A stretch of 6,648 bases of DNA, taken from positions 1 to 6,648 of the forward strand of contig JBDKGS010000244.1 in NCBI GenBank assembly GCA_039798065.1. The letters are read 5' to 3'. Positions 1 to 5,987 of this stretch are shown here, in pieces. Every line of letters starts with the position of its first letter. Position 1 is the first letter of the stretch. Made by a program: the position numbers and the translations under genes. The DNA is from UBA5070 sp039798065 (GTDB taxonomy: Bacteria; Fibrobacterota; Fibrobacteria; UBA5070). The notes under the pieces were generated by a model. The model was given only the letters and a program-made list of their open reading frames with translations, was not told the DNA's origin and did no database searches.

Positions 1-1
1 G

Positions 2-1147
2 GTCCACGACATCTATTCCGACGGGAATTGGATCGCCGATCGGAATGCCGGTGTTCGCGGCGCGGAGCGCATGAGCCTGGATTTTTCGCAGTTCTGCCGG
101 GATGCTTCGGATACATCCCGTCCGCGTGCCTGGGCGCTGGCGACCGACGATCGGGTTCCGGTGCTGTTCGCCCCGCCGGGCACCGGGTGCGTGGGAGTGG
201 TTGCCGACAGCCTCTCGGTGCGGATGTCCGGGGTTTTTCGGGCTCCAGCGGAAGGCCTGGCCCGAGGCTGGACCTGGTATGGCGCGGCCATGCCGGACAC
301 GTCCACGAGCGTTTCCGATCTGCGGGTTCCTCGGGATTTGGAAGGTCTCCTCGATTCCTTCCTAGTCGCGATCGGCCGTGATTCCGTGGATGCCACGGGA
401 GCCGTCGGGCAGGCAAAAATTGTCAAATTGGTCTCCGCAGCCATGGAGAGTCGGTTCCGATACGATCTCGATGTGCCGGTGGAACCCGGGGTTGACCCCT
501 TGCGAACCTACTTCCGCATCGGGCGCGGCTATTGCGAGTACCATGCCACGGCGGCGGTGCTGCTGCTGCGGCGCGCAGGCATCCGGGCCAGGTATGCCAC
601 GGGATACTCGGGTCCGGAGCCTTCGGGAGGACGTGGTTGGATCTACCGGCAGGGCGGAGCGCACGCCTGGGCGGAGTGGAAACCGATCGACGGAAATTGG
701 CAGACGTTGGATCCGGCACCGGTCGGCGCGACTCCGGCGCCGTCTCGAAGCCGCATCCGATTGTTGACGGAATCTGTCGCTGGGTGGGTCGTCCTGGCGT
801 GGCACGACATGCGCGACGGAAATTGGCGCGAGCGACTGGAAGCCTGGCAAACCCTGGCTGAAGGCACCACCTGGGGTGGCTGGGGTTCGCTCGCAGGCGT
901 TTTGTTGGCTTTCGTGGCATTGGTCGCGTGGCTGCGGCGACGCGTGGCGAAAGGACGGAACGCGGATCAAGTCTGGACGCTTCGGTTGGACAAAGCCGAG
1001 TCGCTGTTGCGTCGACAGGGCTATGCCCGGTCGGCGTCGGAAACTGTCGGCAGCTTCCTTGCGCGTTTGCCGCATGAGGCGGATTCCGCCTCGCGTGCGG
1101 AACTGATCCGCTACCAGGCGAATCGCTGGAGGCGGGGTGTAGGTTGA
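2..1147 (+). CDS. TgpA-like transmembrane transglutaminase, C-terminal part (5' end outside window)
   Basis: The reading frame is open to the window edge, so the start lies upstream; 381 residues are visible. Numbering from base 2, they contain a transglutaminase-like core with the catalytic triad Cys178 (GYCEYHA), His221 (AHAWAEW) and Asp237 (LDPAP). The spacing is typical of the papain-like transglutaminase superfamily. One hydrophobic segment follows at about 296-311, ended by three arginines, and then a short soluble tail that looks like DUF4129 (about 330-380). This order matches the C-terminal half of TgpA-type proteins, whose N-terminal half is a multi-span DUF3488 membrane domain that would lie off the window. 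In that family the catalytic domain faces the periplasm or cell exterior and the tail is cytoplasmic. The family is often encoded beside a MoxR ATPase and a DUF58 protein, which cannot be checked here. The natural substrate is unknown. The family call is firm; calling it TgpA itself is inference. Confidence 0.88.
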   Translation, partial: VHDIYSDGNWIADRNAGVRGAERMSLDFSQFCRDASDTSRPRAWALATDDRVPVLFAPPGTGCVGVVADSLSVRMSGVFRAPAEGLARGWTWYGAAMPDTSTSVSDLRVPRDLEGLLDSFLVAIGRDSVDATGAVGQAKIVKLVSAAMESRFRYDLDVPVEPGVDPLRTYFRIGRGYCEYHATAAVLLLRRAGIRARYATGYSGPEPSGGRGWIYRQGGAHAWAEWKPIDGNWQTLDPAPVGATPAPSRSRIRLLTESVAGWVVLAWHDMRDGNWRERLEAWQTLAEGTTWGGWGSLAGVLLAFVALVAWLRRRVAKGRNADQVWTLRLDKAESLLRRQGYARSASETVGSFLARLPHEADSASRAELIRYQANRWRRGVG

Positions 1148-1193
1148 AAGCTGCCGGGTCCGATTCCTTCACGCCGGCTTCATCGGCTCGAAA

Positions 1194-1215
1194 GCGCTGA
1201 TCGAAGAATCAGCGT
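1194..1215 (+). other. Intergenic GC-rich hairpin
   Basis: A perfect 7-base inverted repeat, CGCTGAT at 1195-1201 and ATCAGCG at 1208-1214, encloses a 6-base loop and can be extended by one G-T wobble pair. It lies 47 bases after the transglutaminase stop and 43 bases before the next start. No run of T follows, so it is not a convincing intrinsic terminator. It could act in transcript-end stabilisation, or may be chance. Confidence 0.35.
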
Positions 1216-1257
1216 CCTTGGCGTTGCTGCCGGTGTGGATTGATTTAAATAGGGGAT

Positions 1258-1836
1258 GTGCTCACCACTGGAGAATCATCCAAGCTGTTGGGAGTGACCT
1301 CCCAGACCATCATCAACTGGATGGAGTGCGGAAAATTGCCGTTTGTCCGGGTCGGCAAAGGTCGCAGGAAAATTCTCGAGCGACAGATCCGCGCTTTCGT
1401 GGAAGCCGAATCTCTCCCTGTCACCGGTTTGGATCCCGAAATCTGGGCGCATGTCCTGGCGGAATCGGAGCTTTCGAGTGCGCTGACCGACCCCCCGTTG
1501 CTGATCTTGGATCCAGCGGGACTTCCGGTCTTCTGGAGCCAGTCGGCCCGCGAACGGTTCGGATGGTCGACATCCGACGTGGTGGGGCAGCCTTTGTCCA
1601 AGATCCCCGCGCGGGTCCCGGGGCTACCGGTCGATCTTCTGGATTTGGCGCTTCCTTCGGGCAATGAAACCTTTCGGACCTTGCTCCTGGAGCTGATGAC
1701 TCGCGAGGGGCGCTGGTTGCCCACGGAAGTCACCGTATCCTGGATCTACGATGCTCGCGGTGCGGTGGGAGGGACGGTCTTCCTGTTGGAGGCGCCAATG
1801 GTCCCAAGTTCCAAGCCAAAAGTCCGTCACGGCTGA
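1258..1836 (+). CDS. Excisionase/BldC-type HTH fused to a PAS domain, putative sensory DNA-binding regulator
   Basis: The protein has 192 residues. Residues 1-50 match the single-domain MerR/excisionase (HTH_17, BldC-like) fold: LTTGESSKLLGVTSQTIINW forms the helix-turn-helix, followed by the GKLPFVRVGKGRRKI wing and a short helix. A linker runs to about residue 77. A PAS-like domain then spans about 78-182, opening with LLILDPAGLPVFWSQSARERFGW and SDVVGQPL, the usual strand and N-cap pattern, and ending in strands EVTVSWIYDA and GGTVFLLEAP. I infer that it binds DNA and responds to a ligand, redox state or a partner through PAS; nothing shows the signal or the target. The start is GTG at 1258. 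An in-frame stop lies at 1246 and the next methionine (residue 22) is inside the HTH, so no other start fits. AGGGG ends only two bases before the GTG, too close for a normal Shine-Dalgarno sequence. The gene converges on the ftsB-like gene 47 bases away. Confidence 0.8.
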   Translation: MLTTGESSKLLGVTSQTIINWMECGKLPFVRVGKGRRKILERQIRAFVEAESLPVTGLDPEIWAHVLAESELSSALTDPPLLILDPAGLPVFWSQSARERFGWSTSDVVGQPLSKIPARVPGLPVDLLDLALPSGNETFRTLLLELMTREGRWLPTEVTVSWIYDARGAVGGTVFLLEAPMVPSSKPKVRHG

Positions 1837-1883
1837 TCAATAGATCGGATCGATGCTCGCGCATGGGATGACGCGGTTGCTGG

Positions 1884-2237
1884 TTATTTGCGTTTGGACA
1901 CGGCGGTGGTGTCGACGAATCGAATGGCGATCTCACCCGGCAGAACAAATCCCAATCTTCGCGCCTCGGAAGCGATGGTAGCCGAATCCGACGACAGGAG
2001 CCGGAGGCTGTCCTGCAGCACAAGGACATGGGCGCGCAAGGAGTCGTTGCGGGCTTGCATCAACGACAATCGCTGAGCCGTGCGTTGTTGGCGCACCACC
2101 CCATAGGGGCCGAACGTCCAGGCGTAGATGGTGAAAAACGCCGAAAGAACCAGAATCCATCGACCGATGGGGAGTCGCTTGGTGCGGCTGTTTCCGATCG
2201 AGGCTGCTGTGGTGGAGTTTGGGGTTGGCTCGTTCAC
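1884..2237 (-). CDS. ftsB: FtsB/DivIC-family septum formation protein
   Basis: A 117-residue bitopic membrane protein. It has a basic cytoplasmic N-terminus (residues 1-26), one membrane span (about 27-42, WILVLSAFFTIYAWTF), a Leu/Gln-rich coiled-coil region (about 49-85) and a conserved-looking end, ARRLGFVLPGEIAIRF. That layout and length are typical of FtsB/DivIC, which joins FtsL and FtsQ (DivIB) in the divisome and helps activate septal peptidoglycan synthesis. The GTG start overlaps the stop of dprA in the four bases GTGA (2237-2234), so it is probably translationally coupled to dprA and transcribed from the same promoter. An FtsB-like protein next to dprA is not the classical enterobacterial context, where ftsB is beside ispD. 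FtsL has a similar layout, but the LGF-x-x-PGE end favours FtsB/DivIC. The family call is good; strict orthology is not proven. Confidence 0.8.
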   Translation of the reverse strand: MNEPTPNSTTAASIGNSRTKRLPIGRWILVLSAFFTIYAWTFGPYGVVRQQRTAQRLSLMQARNDSLRAHVLVLQDSLRLLSSDSATIASEARRLGFVLPGEIAIRFVDTTAVSKRK

Positions 2238-3346
2238 GCCACGATCCGAAACCTGGACCCACCCATCCTCTGGATCCGGCCCGCCATTTCGAGCAGGACC
2301 AATTCTCCTTGCAGCTGCGCGATGGGTGTTTGGGTCTCCAGGGCGATTTCCTCCAGGCTGGCGTCGGTACGGCGCAGCAATCTAACCACCGGCGAGTCGG
2401 ATGGATTGTCTTGTTGCACGGATCGAGCTTTCCAGCCCATGGCGTGCCAAAGGTCGTCGGGTCGTGCACATAGACCAGCACCTTGGCGCAACAGCGCAAA
2501 ATTCCCTTCGAAGGTATTGCTGTCGGCGGGGCCAGGACAAGTGAGCAGCTCGCGGTTCTGCTCCAGAGCGTTGCGGGCTGTGATCAGGGCGCCGCTCCCC
2601 ATGGGGGCTTCCGTGACCACCACGGCCTGGGCCAACCCAGAGATGATCCGGTTGCGACGCACGAAATTTCCCGGCACCACGGGCGCCCCAAAGGGGTGTT
2701 CCGTGATGATCACACCTGCCGAAGCGATCTGTTGCGCAAGCTTTCCGCGTCCATCGGTTCCCAATCCGTCCAGCGGACAGCCCAGGACCGCGATGGTTTC
2801 GCCACCTTGCTCCAGCGCCGTGCGGTGCGCGATCTCGTCGATGCCGCGAGCCAGGCCGGAAACGATGCGGATGCCGTTGGCTGCCCAATCTCGGCACAGG
2901 CGTCGGGTGGTTTCCTGGCCGTTTACGCTTGGTTTTCTGGTACCCACGACCGCCACCGCCCGAGGGCACACCAAGCCCAGGACGCCTTGTGCGAACAGCA
3001 CCGGCGGTGGTGACGGAATTTGTCGCAATGATTCGGGGTAGTCGGGGTCGTCCAGGCAGATGACCGATGCTCCCAGGGATTCGGCCATCGAGACCTGTCG
3101 GCGCGCCCAAAGCAGGTCGGGACCGGCTAGCAGAGCATCGATGGTGTCGTTGTGCAGAGCCGAGGGCAAATCGGAAAGTTCCATGCGGCTTGCGGCGAAA
3201 GCCCCCTGCGGAGAGCCGAAGCGTTCCACCAGACATTGGGCGCGGACCGAGCCGACGCGCTCGATGTGCGTGAGCGCCAGCCAATAGAGGCGGGTGATCG
3301 TGGGGGGATCGATGCGGCTGGAGGCGGGGGAAGTCGAGTCGTGCAT
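2234..3346 (-). CDS. dprA: DNA-processing protein DprA (DNA-protecting protein)
   Basis: A full-length DprA of 370 residues. In order it shows: an N-terminal helical SAM/HhH-like region (about 16-60, with WLALTHIERVG and ERFGSPQGAF); the Rossmann-like LOG/DprA core from VAVVGTRKPS (121-130) through SGLARGID (153-160), FVRRNRIISGLAQ (218-230) and GSGALITARNALEQNRE (240-256); and a C-terminal winged helix (about 315-370). DprA binds single-stranded DNA in the cytoplasm and loads RecA onto incoming DNA during natural transformation. It is also widespread in bacteria not known to be competent. The start is ATG at 3346, 15 bases before the predicted -10 box, and no Shine-Dalgarno sequence is visible before it. 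The 3' end overlaps the ftsB-like start by four bases. No key motif is missing. Confidence 0.97.
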   Translation of the reverse strand: MHDSTSPASSRIDPPTITRLYWLALTHIERVGSVRAQCLVERFGSPQGAFAASRMELSDLPSALHNDTIDALLAGPDLLWARRQVSMAESLGASVICLDDPDYPESLRQIPSPPPVLFAQGVLGLVCPRAVAVVGTRKPSVNGQETTRRLCRDWAANGIRIVSGLARGIDEIAHRTALEQGGETIAVLGCPLDGLGTDGRGKLAQQIASAGVIITEHPFGAPVVPGNFVRRNRIISGLAQAVVVTEAPMGSGALITARNALEQNRELLTCPGPADSNTFEGNFALLRQGAGLCARPDDLWHAMGWKARSVQQDNPSDSPVVRLLRRTDASLEEIALETQTPIAQLQGELVLLEMAGRIQRMGGSRFRIVA

Positions 3347-3361
3347 AGGGGGATAGGAGCA

Positions 3362-3389
3362 AATATAGTGCTCATGCGAGCACTTTCAA
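3362..3389 (-). promoter_or_regulatory. Predicted sigma70-type promoter of dprA-ftsB
   Basis: On the minus strand, TTGAAA (3389-3384; 5 of 6 consensus positions) and TATATT (3367-3362; 5 of 6) are separated by 16 bases. Transcription would begin near 3355, leaving a leader of only about 9 bases before the dprA ATG at 3346. Seen directly: both boxes and their spacing. Inferred: promoter activity. Confidence 0.65.
3367..3384. promoter_or_regulatory. Perfect inverted repeat filling the dprA promoter spacer, putative operator
   Basis: GTGCTC (3368-3373), four bases, then GAGCAC (3378-3383); the outer A/T pair at 3367/3384 makes each arm 7 bases. The 16-base core is exactly the spacer between the predicted -35 and -10 boxes, so a dimeric repressor bound here would block RNA polymerase. 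Read on the minus strand it is TGCTC-GCAT-GAGCA inside the core. From memory, the Fibrobacter LexA box is TGCNC-N4-GTGCA, one base different. As RNA it could form a hairpin, but it lies upstream of the predicted start of transcription. Confidence 0.5.
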
Positions 3390-3426
3390 AGTGGATTTTG
3401 GGTCAAGTGAGAGGGAACGGAACCAA

Positions 3427-3452
3427 GCGTCTCGGTTTTTCCGAGGCTTCGC
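3427..3452 (+). other. Hairpin with T-rich loop between dprA and the secreted-protein gene
   Basis: CTCGG (3431-3435) and CCGAG (3441-3445) flank a TTTTT loop. GCG (3427-3429) and CGC (3450-3452) can add an outer stem across an uneven internal loop. No T-run follows on either strand, so it is not a terminator. The rest of the 237-base gap at 3347-3583 holds the dprA promoter, a second small palindrome and the ribosome binding site of the next gene. I see no tRNA or convincing small gene there, and no clear -35/-10 pair for the plus-strand gene. Confidence 0.25.
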
Positions 3453-3526
3453 AGCCATCTGAGTCTTCCTGTGCGTGGGCGTGTGGCTGGCACGCGAATT
3501 GATCTCCCATCCGTTCATGAAGCGGC

Positions 3527-3540
3527 GGAGAGAACTCTCC
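3527..3540. promoter_or_regulatory. Short palindrome upstream of the secreted-protein gene
   Basis: GGAGAG-AA-CTCTCC is a perfect 6-base inverted repeat around two bases, ending 43 bases before the ATG at 3584. The two-base centre is too tight for a hairpin loop, so an operator-like site is likelier than an RNA structure. Chance cannot be excluded. Confidence 0.25.
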
Positions 3541-3572
3541 AAAGCTTGATCGCCTTCCACCCATCAACCAAC

Positions 3573-3577
3573 TGGAG
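3573..3577 (+). promoter_or_regulatory. Shine-Dalgarno site deciding the start at 3584
   Basis: TGGAG ends six bases before the ATG at 3584, a normal spacing. It is the only clear Shine-Dalgarno/ATG pair in the window and supports the plus-strand gene over the minus-strand open frames across the same DNA. Confidence 0.7.
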
Positions 3578-3583
3578 TTTTCC

Positions 3584-4000
3584 ATGAACAGCAAGATCAC
3601 CATCGGCCTGGCACTCGTCTTTGCAACCGCCGCTTTTTCCGGTCCGCATTTCGATCATCGCGGTGGTGATCGGGATTACAAATGGCGTGACCGCGGCCAT
3701 CTCCATTGCAAGCACGAGCGCATGGAGCGCGAGCGCTGCGACCGGGAACGGTTCGAGCGCGAGCAGTTCGCGCAGCAGCGGAGGGAAGCGTATCGCATCG
3801 AGCAAGAGCGGGAGCGGATCGCTCTGGAACGCGAACGGATCCGGTTGGAAGCCGAACGCGATCGCTGCCGTCGCGAACAAGAACATCGCGAGGCCATGCG
3901 TGAATCGCAACGCCCTTCCCGCCCCATCCACAAGGAAGAATCGAGGGAATCTCGCCCTCGCATCAGCATAGGGGTCGTGTGGCACCAGATGTTCCAATAA
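3584..4000 (+). CDS. Small exported Arg/Glu-rich helical protein, unknown function
   Basis: A 138-residue protein of no family I recognise. It begins with a signal peptide (about residues 1-19, KITIGLALVFATAAFS, likely cut near FS-GP), followed by a His/Asp/Gly-rich stretch (20-43). A long charged region at about 44-110 is built of repeated RER, ERE and ERERI units. The tail is Pro/Ser/Arg-rich and ends in the hydrophobic strand RISIGVVWHQMF. Arginine makes up 29 of 138 residues and glutamate 21. The charged region should form an extended coiled coil or single alpha-helix outside the cytoplasm. Cysteines at 42, 52 and 94 could be oxidised or bind metal. TGGAG six bases upstream and the signal peptide support the start. 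The ending resembles a beta-strand, but one strand cannot make a barrel. The gene stands alone, divergent from dprA. That it is coding is likely; its role (periplasmic spacer, polyanion or metal binding) is open. Confidence 0.72.
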   Translation: MNSKITIGLALVFATAAFSGPHFDHRGGDRDYKWRDRGHLHCKHERMERERCDRERFEREQFAQQRREAYRIEQERERIALERERIRLEAERDRCRREQEHREAMRESQRPSRPIHKEESRESRPRISIGVVWHQMFQ

Positions 4001-4063
4001 TTCACCACGGGAACAACGCTGCGTTGGGGAGTGGGTTCTTGGTGCCGGATCCCGCGGTGGGAA
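4001..4063 (+). other. Imperfect long-range stem-loop in the 4001-4130 gap
   Basis: Bases 4003-4012 (CACCACGGGA) pair with 4050-4059 (TCCCGCGGTG) at nine of ten positions, with one A-C mismatch and two wobble pairs beyond. The large loop contains a second perfect inverted repeat, CAACGC (4014-4019) and GCGTTG (4021-4026). It begins right after the stop codon of the secreted-protein gene. No T-run follows, so it may be a 3' end stabiliser, a factor-dependent end or chance. Confidence 0.3.
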
Positions 4064-4117
4064 ACTCGCTGCATGCGATATGACACCATTTTACACCCAC
4101 CGCCCCCGGCGGCTGGG

Positions 4118-4123
4118 TATAAT
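4118..4123 (+). promoter_or_regulatory. Consensus -10 box just upstream of the 618-residue gene
   Basis: A perfect TATAAT ends seven bases before the ATG at 4131, so transcription would start at or next to that codon. No good -35 sits at the usual distance: TTTACA at 4090-4095 gives a 22-base spacer, and a TG lies one base off the extended -10 position. No Shine-Dalgarno sequence is visible before the ATG, consistent with a leaderless message. Confidence 0.45.
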
Positions 4124-4130
4124 CCTGCCT

Positions 4131-5987
4131 ATGCCGATATCGAGCCGCCTCAGCTATCCCAGAACCCATCGCTTCCTGATTCCCGTCATGGGAACCGGCC
4201 ACTCCATAGACACCCCTTTGCGGGTGGCTCGATGGGGAGTCTCGTCGGTGATCTCGTTGGTCGACGATGTGATGATCGAACAAGTCCACCGCTTGCACTG
4301 CCAGCGCCGTGGTCTTGCTTTCGAATCCGTATCGCCCCGCGACCCCAAGGCTCGTGCGCTGCGCATCACGCGCTACATGGATTTCCTGTTCGACCAGGTG
4401 CAGTTGCAGACGGCCGAATTGAAGGCGCAACCCTTCGCGCCCGGCTACGACAAGGTGCGTTGGTTCGAGCTTCTGCCCGAAACTTCGCCATTGAAGGTGG
4501 AATACAAGGCGTTGCTCAAAATGGCTCCGGGCGAGGCTCGAACAGCCGCTGAGGACGCGCTGACCGCCAAAATGGAGCCCGGCTCCATCGACGCCAACAT
4601 CATGACCAAGCTCGATCGGCGCGCAGTGCTCCAGGACGGCACCATGGTGGATGCGCGTTTGTCGGACGCCAAGCTCGCCTTGGAAGGTTTCGCGCTTTCG
4701 CGCAATCCCGGCAACATGATCTTCTCGGCGGGAATCAACCCCACGCTCTACGGGGTGATCGAAGAATTCGCCGGTTTCTATCGCCAAGGCGAACTCGAGG
4801 CCGAAAAAGGCATCGTCATCAAGGTTTCCGATTTCCGATCGGCTCTCACGCAAGGGCGATTCCTGGCAAAGAAGGGGCTGGAAGTCCGCGAATTCCGCAT
4901 CGAATCGGGACTCAATTGCGGCGGGCACGCCTTCGCTTCCGATGGCGAACTGATCGGGCCCATCGTTGACGAATTCCGTCGCGAGCGCCACCGGTTGCGC
5001 GAAGAGTTCCTGAAGATGGTGAAGGCCGCCTACGCCAAGAAGAACCTGGAATGGTCGGATGCCGCCGAAGCCCACGAAGCGGCCATCACCGTGCAGGGCG
5101 GATTGGGCAACTCCACTGAACAGCAGCGCATGATCGATGATTTCGGGATGGACGCCACCGGTTGGGGTTCGCCATTCCTGCTGGTTCCCGAGGCCACGCC
5201 CATCGACGACAAGACCCGCGAGCAGCTCGCGAAGTCCAAGGAGGGCGACATCTACCTGTCGGACAGCTCTCCGTTGGGAGTGAAGTTCAACAACCTGCGC
5301 GGCTCCAGCGCCGAAACCGAGCTGTGGAGGAAGTTCGACGAGGGCAAGCCCGGATCGGCCTGCCCCAAGGGCTTCCTGGTCATGAACACCGAGTTCACGC
5401 CAACCCCCATCTGCACCGCGTCCAAGGAGTACCAGACCCTCAAGCTGCAAGCCATCGGCGGCATCCAGTCGGAAGACGCGCGCAAGATCGCCGTCAAGGA
5501 ATGCATCTGCCACCAGCTGGGCAACGGCGCGACGGAATACATCCGACAGGAAACGGCAAAGCTCAAGGGCGAACCGGCTCCCGAGTCGCGCAACCTTCCG
5601 GTCAGCATCTGTCCGGGACCCAACATCGTGTGGTTCGACAGGTACTACTCGTTCGTCGAGATGGTCGATCACATCTATGGACGGATTCCGTCCTTGGTGC
5701 CGTCGCATCGCCCGCACGTGTTCGCGGCGGAACTTGACCTGTACCTGGAACACTTCGAGAAGCTGCGCGTCGACACCCATCCCGAGAACGCCAAGGACGT
5801 CCAAAAGCTGGAGACCTTCCGCGTGAACCTCGCGGCGAACCTTGCCTGGTACCGCCAATGGTTGTCGACCCGCTCGGCGGCCGAAGGCGAAAACCTTCCG
5901 TCGCTGCGCGAAGCCGTGGAACGCGCCGAACTCAAGCTGCTGGCCGTGCAGGAAGAGTCTTCGTTCGGAGTGCTCGCGCGCGGATGA
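4131..5987 (+). CDS. Large conserved-looking protein with nitronate monooxygenase/FMN TIM-barrel-like motifs
   Basis: The protein has 618 residues from ATG 4131. An ATG at 4080 would add 17 residues, but it lies upstream of the TATAAT and has no ribosome site. Residues 15-46 (FLIPVMGTGHSIDTPLRVAR, then WGVSSVISLVDD) resemble the first strand of nitronate monooxygenase-type barrels. IESGLNCGGHAFAS (257-270) carries a Gly-Gly-His like the motif with the catalytic His of that family. VQGGLGNSTEQ (321-331) with DATGWGSPFLLVPEA (341-355) resembles its FMN-phosphate-binding end. From these I infer a flavin-dependent TIM-barrel oxidoreductase. The remaining 260 residues are not explained by the barrel; they contain Cys411, 428, 458, 460 (a Cys-x-Cys) and 494, possibly a metal or Fe-S site, and end in a helical, probably coiled-coil segment (about 531-610). 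No signal peptide or membrane span is seen, so it is probably cytoplasmic. Its stop overlaps the next start as ATGA. Substrate unknown. Confidence 0.8.
   Translation: MPISSRLSYPRTHRFLIPVMGTGHSIDTPLRVARWGVSSVISLVDDVMIEQVHRLHCQRRGLAFESVSPRDPKARALRITRYMDFLFDQVQLQTAELKAQPFAPGYDKVRWFELLPETSPLKVEYKALLKMAPGEARTAAEDALTAKMEPGSIDANIMTKLDRRAVLQDGTMVDARLSDAKLALEGFALSRNPGNMIFSAGINPTLYGVIEEFAGFYRQGELEAEKGIVIKVSDFRSALTQGRFLAKKGLEVREFRIESGLNCGGHAFASDGELIGPIVDEFRRERHRLREEFLKMVKAAYAKKNLEWSDAAEAHEAAITVQGGLGNSTEQQRMIDDFGMDATGWGSPFLLVPEATPIDDKTREQLAKSKEGDIYLSDSSPLGVKFNNLRGSSAETELWRKFDEGKPGSACPKGFLVMNTEFTPTPICTASKEYQTLKLQAIGGIQSEDARKIAVKECICHQLGNGATEYIRQETAKLKGEPAPESRNLPVSICPGPNIVWFDRYYSFVEMVDHIYGRIPSLVPSHRPHVFAAELDLYLEHFEKLRVDTHPENAKDVQKLETFRVNLAANLAWYRQWLSTRSAAEGENLPSLREAVERAELKLLAVQEESSFGVLARG

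Noticed and set aside
1852..1866. ATGC-TCGC-GCAT inverted repeat between the convergent HTH-PAS and ftsB-like genes, as a possible bidirectional terminator
   Set aside because: The stem is only four bases with no flanking T-run or A-run; it is too weak to call.
2028..3041. A 337-codon plus-strand frame and other frames opposite dprA
   Set aside because: dprA on the minus strand has all DprA motifs in order; these frames are its shadows.
3427..3452. Hairpin with TTTTT as a possible intrinsic terminator
   Set aside because: The T-run is in the loop rather than after the stem, and no gene ends just upstream on either strand.
3372..3560. A 62-codon minus-strand frame upstream of dprA
   Set aside because: It overlaps the dprA promoter and palindrome, resembles no known protein, and has no ribosome site that I can see.
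3515..3997. A 160-codon minus-strand frame opposite the secreted Arg/Glu-rich gene, rich in Ala/Leu/Phe and superficially membrane-like
   Set aside because: Its hydrophobic composition is the mirror of Arg/Glu codons read antisense. The plus-strand gene has a Shine-Dalgarno site and a signal peptide.
4080..4130. Upstream ATG adding 17 residues to the 618-residue protein
   Set aside because: It precedes a perfect TATAAT, has no Shine-Dalgarno site, and the added residues (MTPFYTHRPRRLGIILP) do not look like part of the domain. It remains possible if transcription starts upstream.
5858..5983. Upstream in-frame ATG for the nuclease gene
   Set aside because: It would overlap the previous gene by 130 bases and add an Arg-rich stretch that is the shadow of that gene. 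The 5984 start gives a family-like N-terminus.
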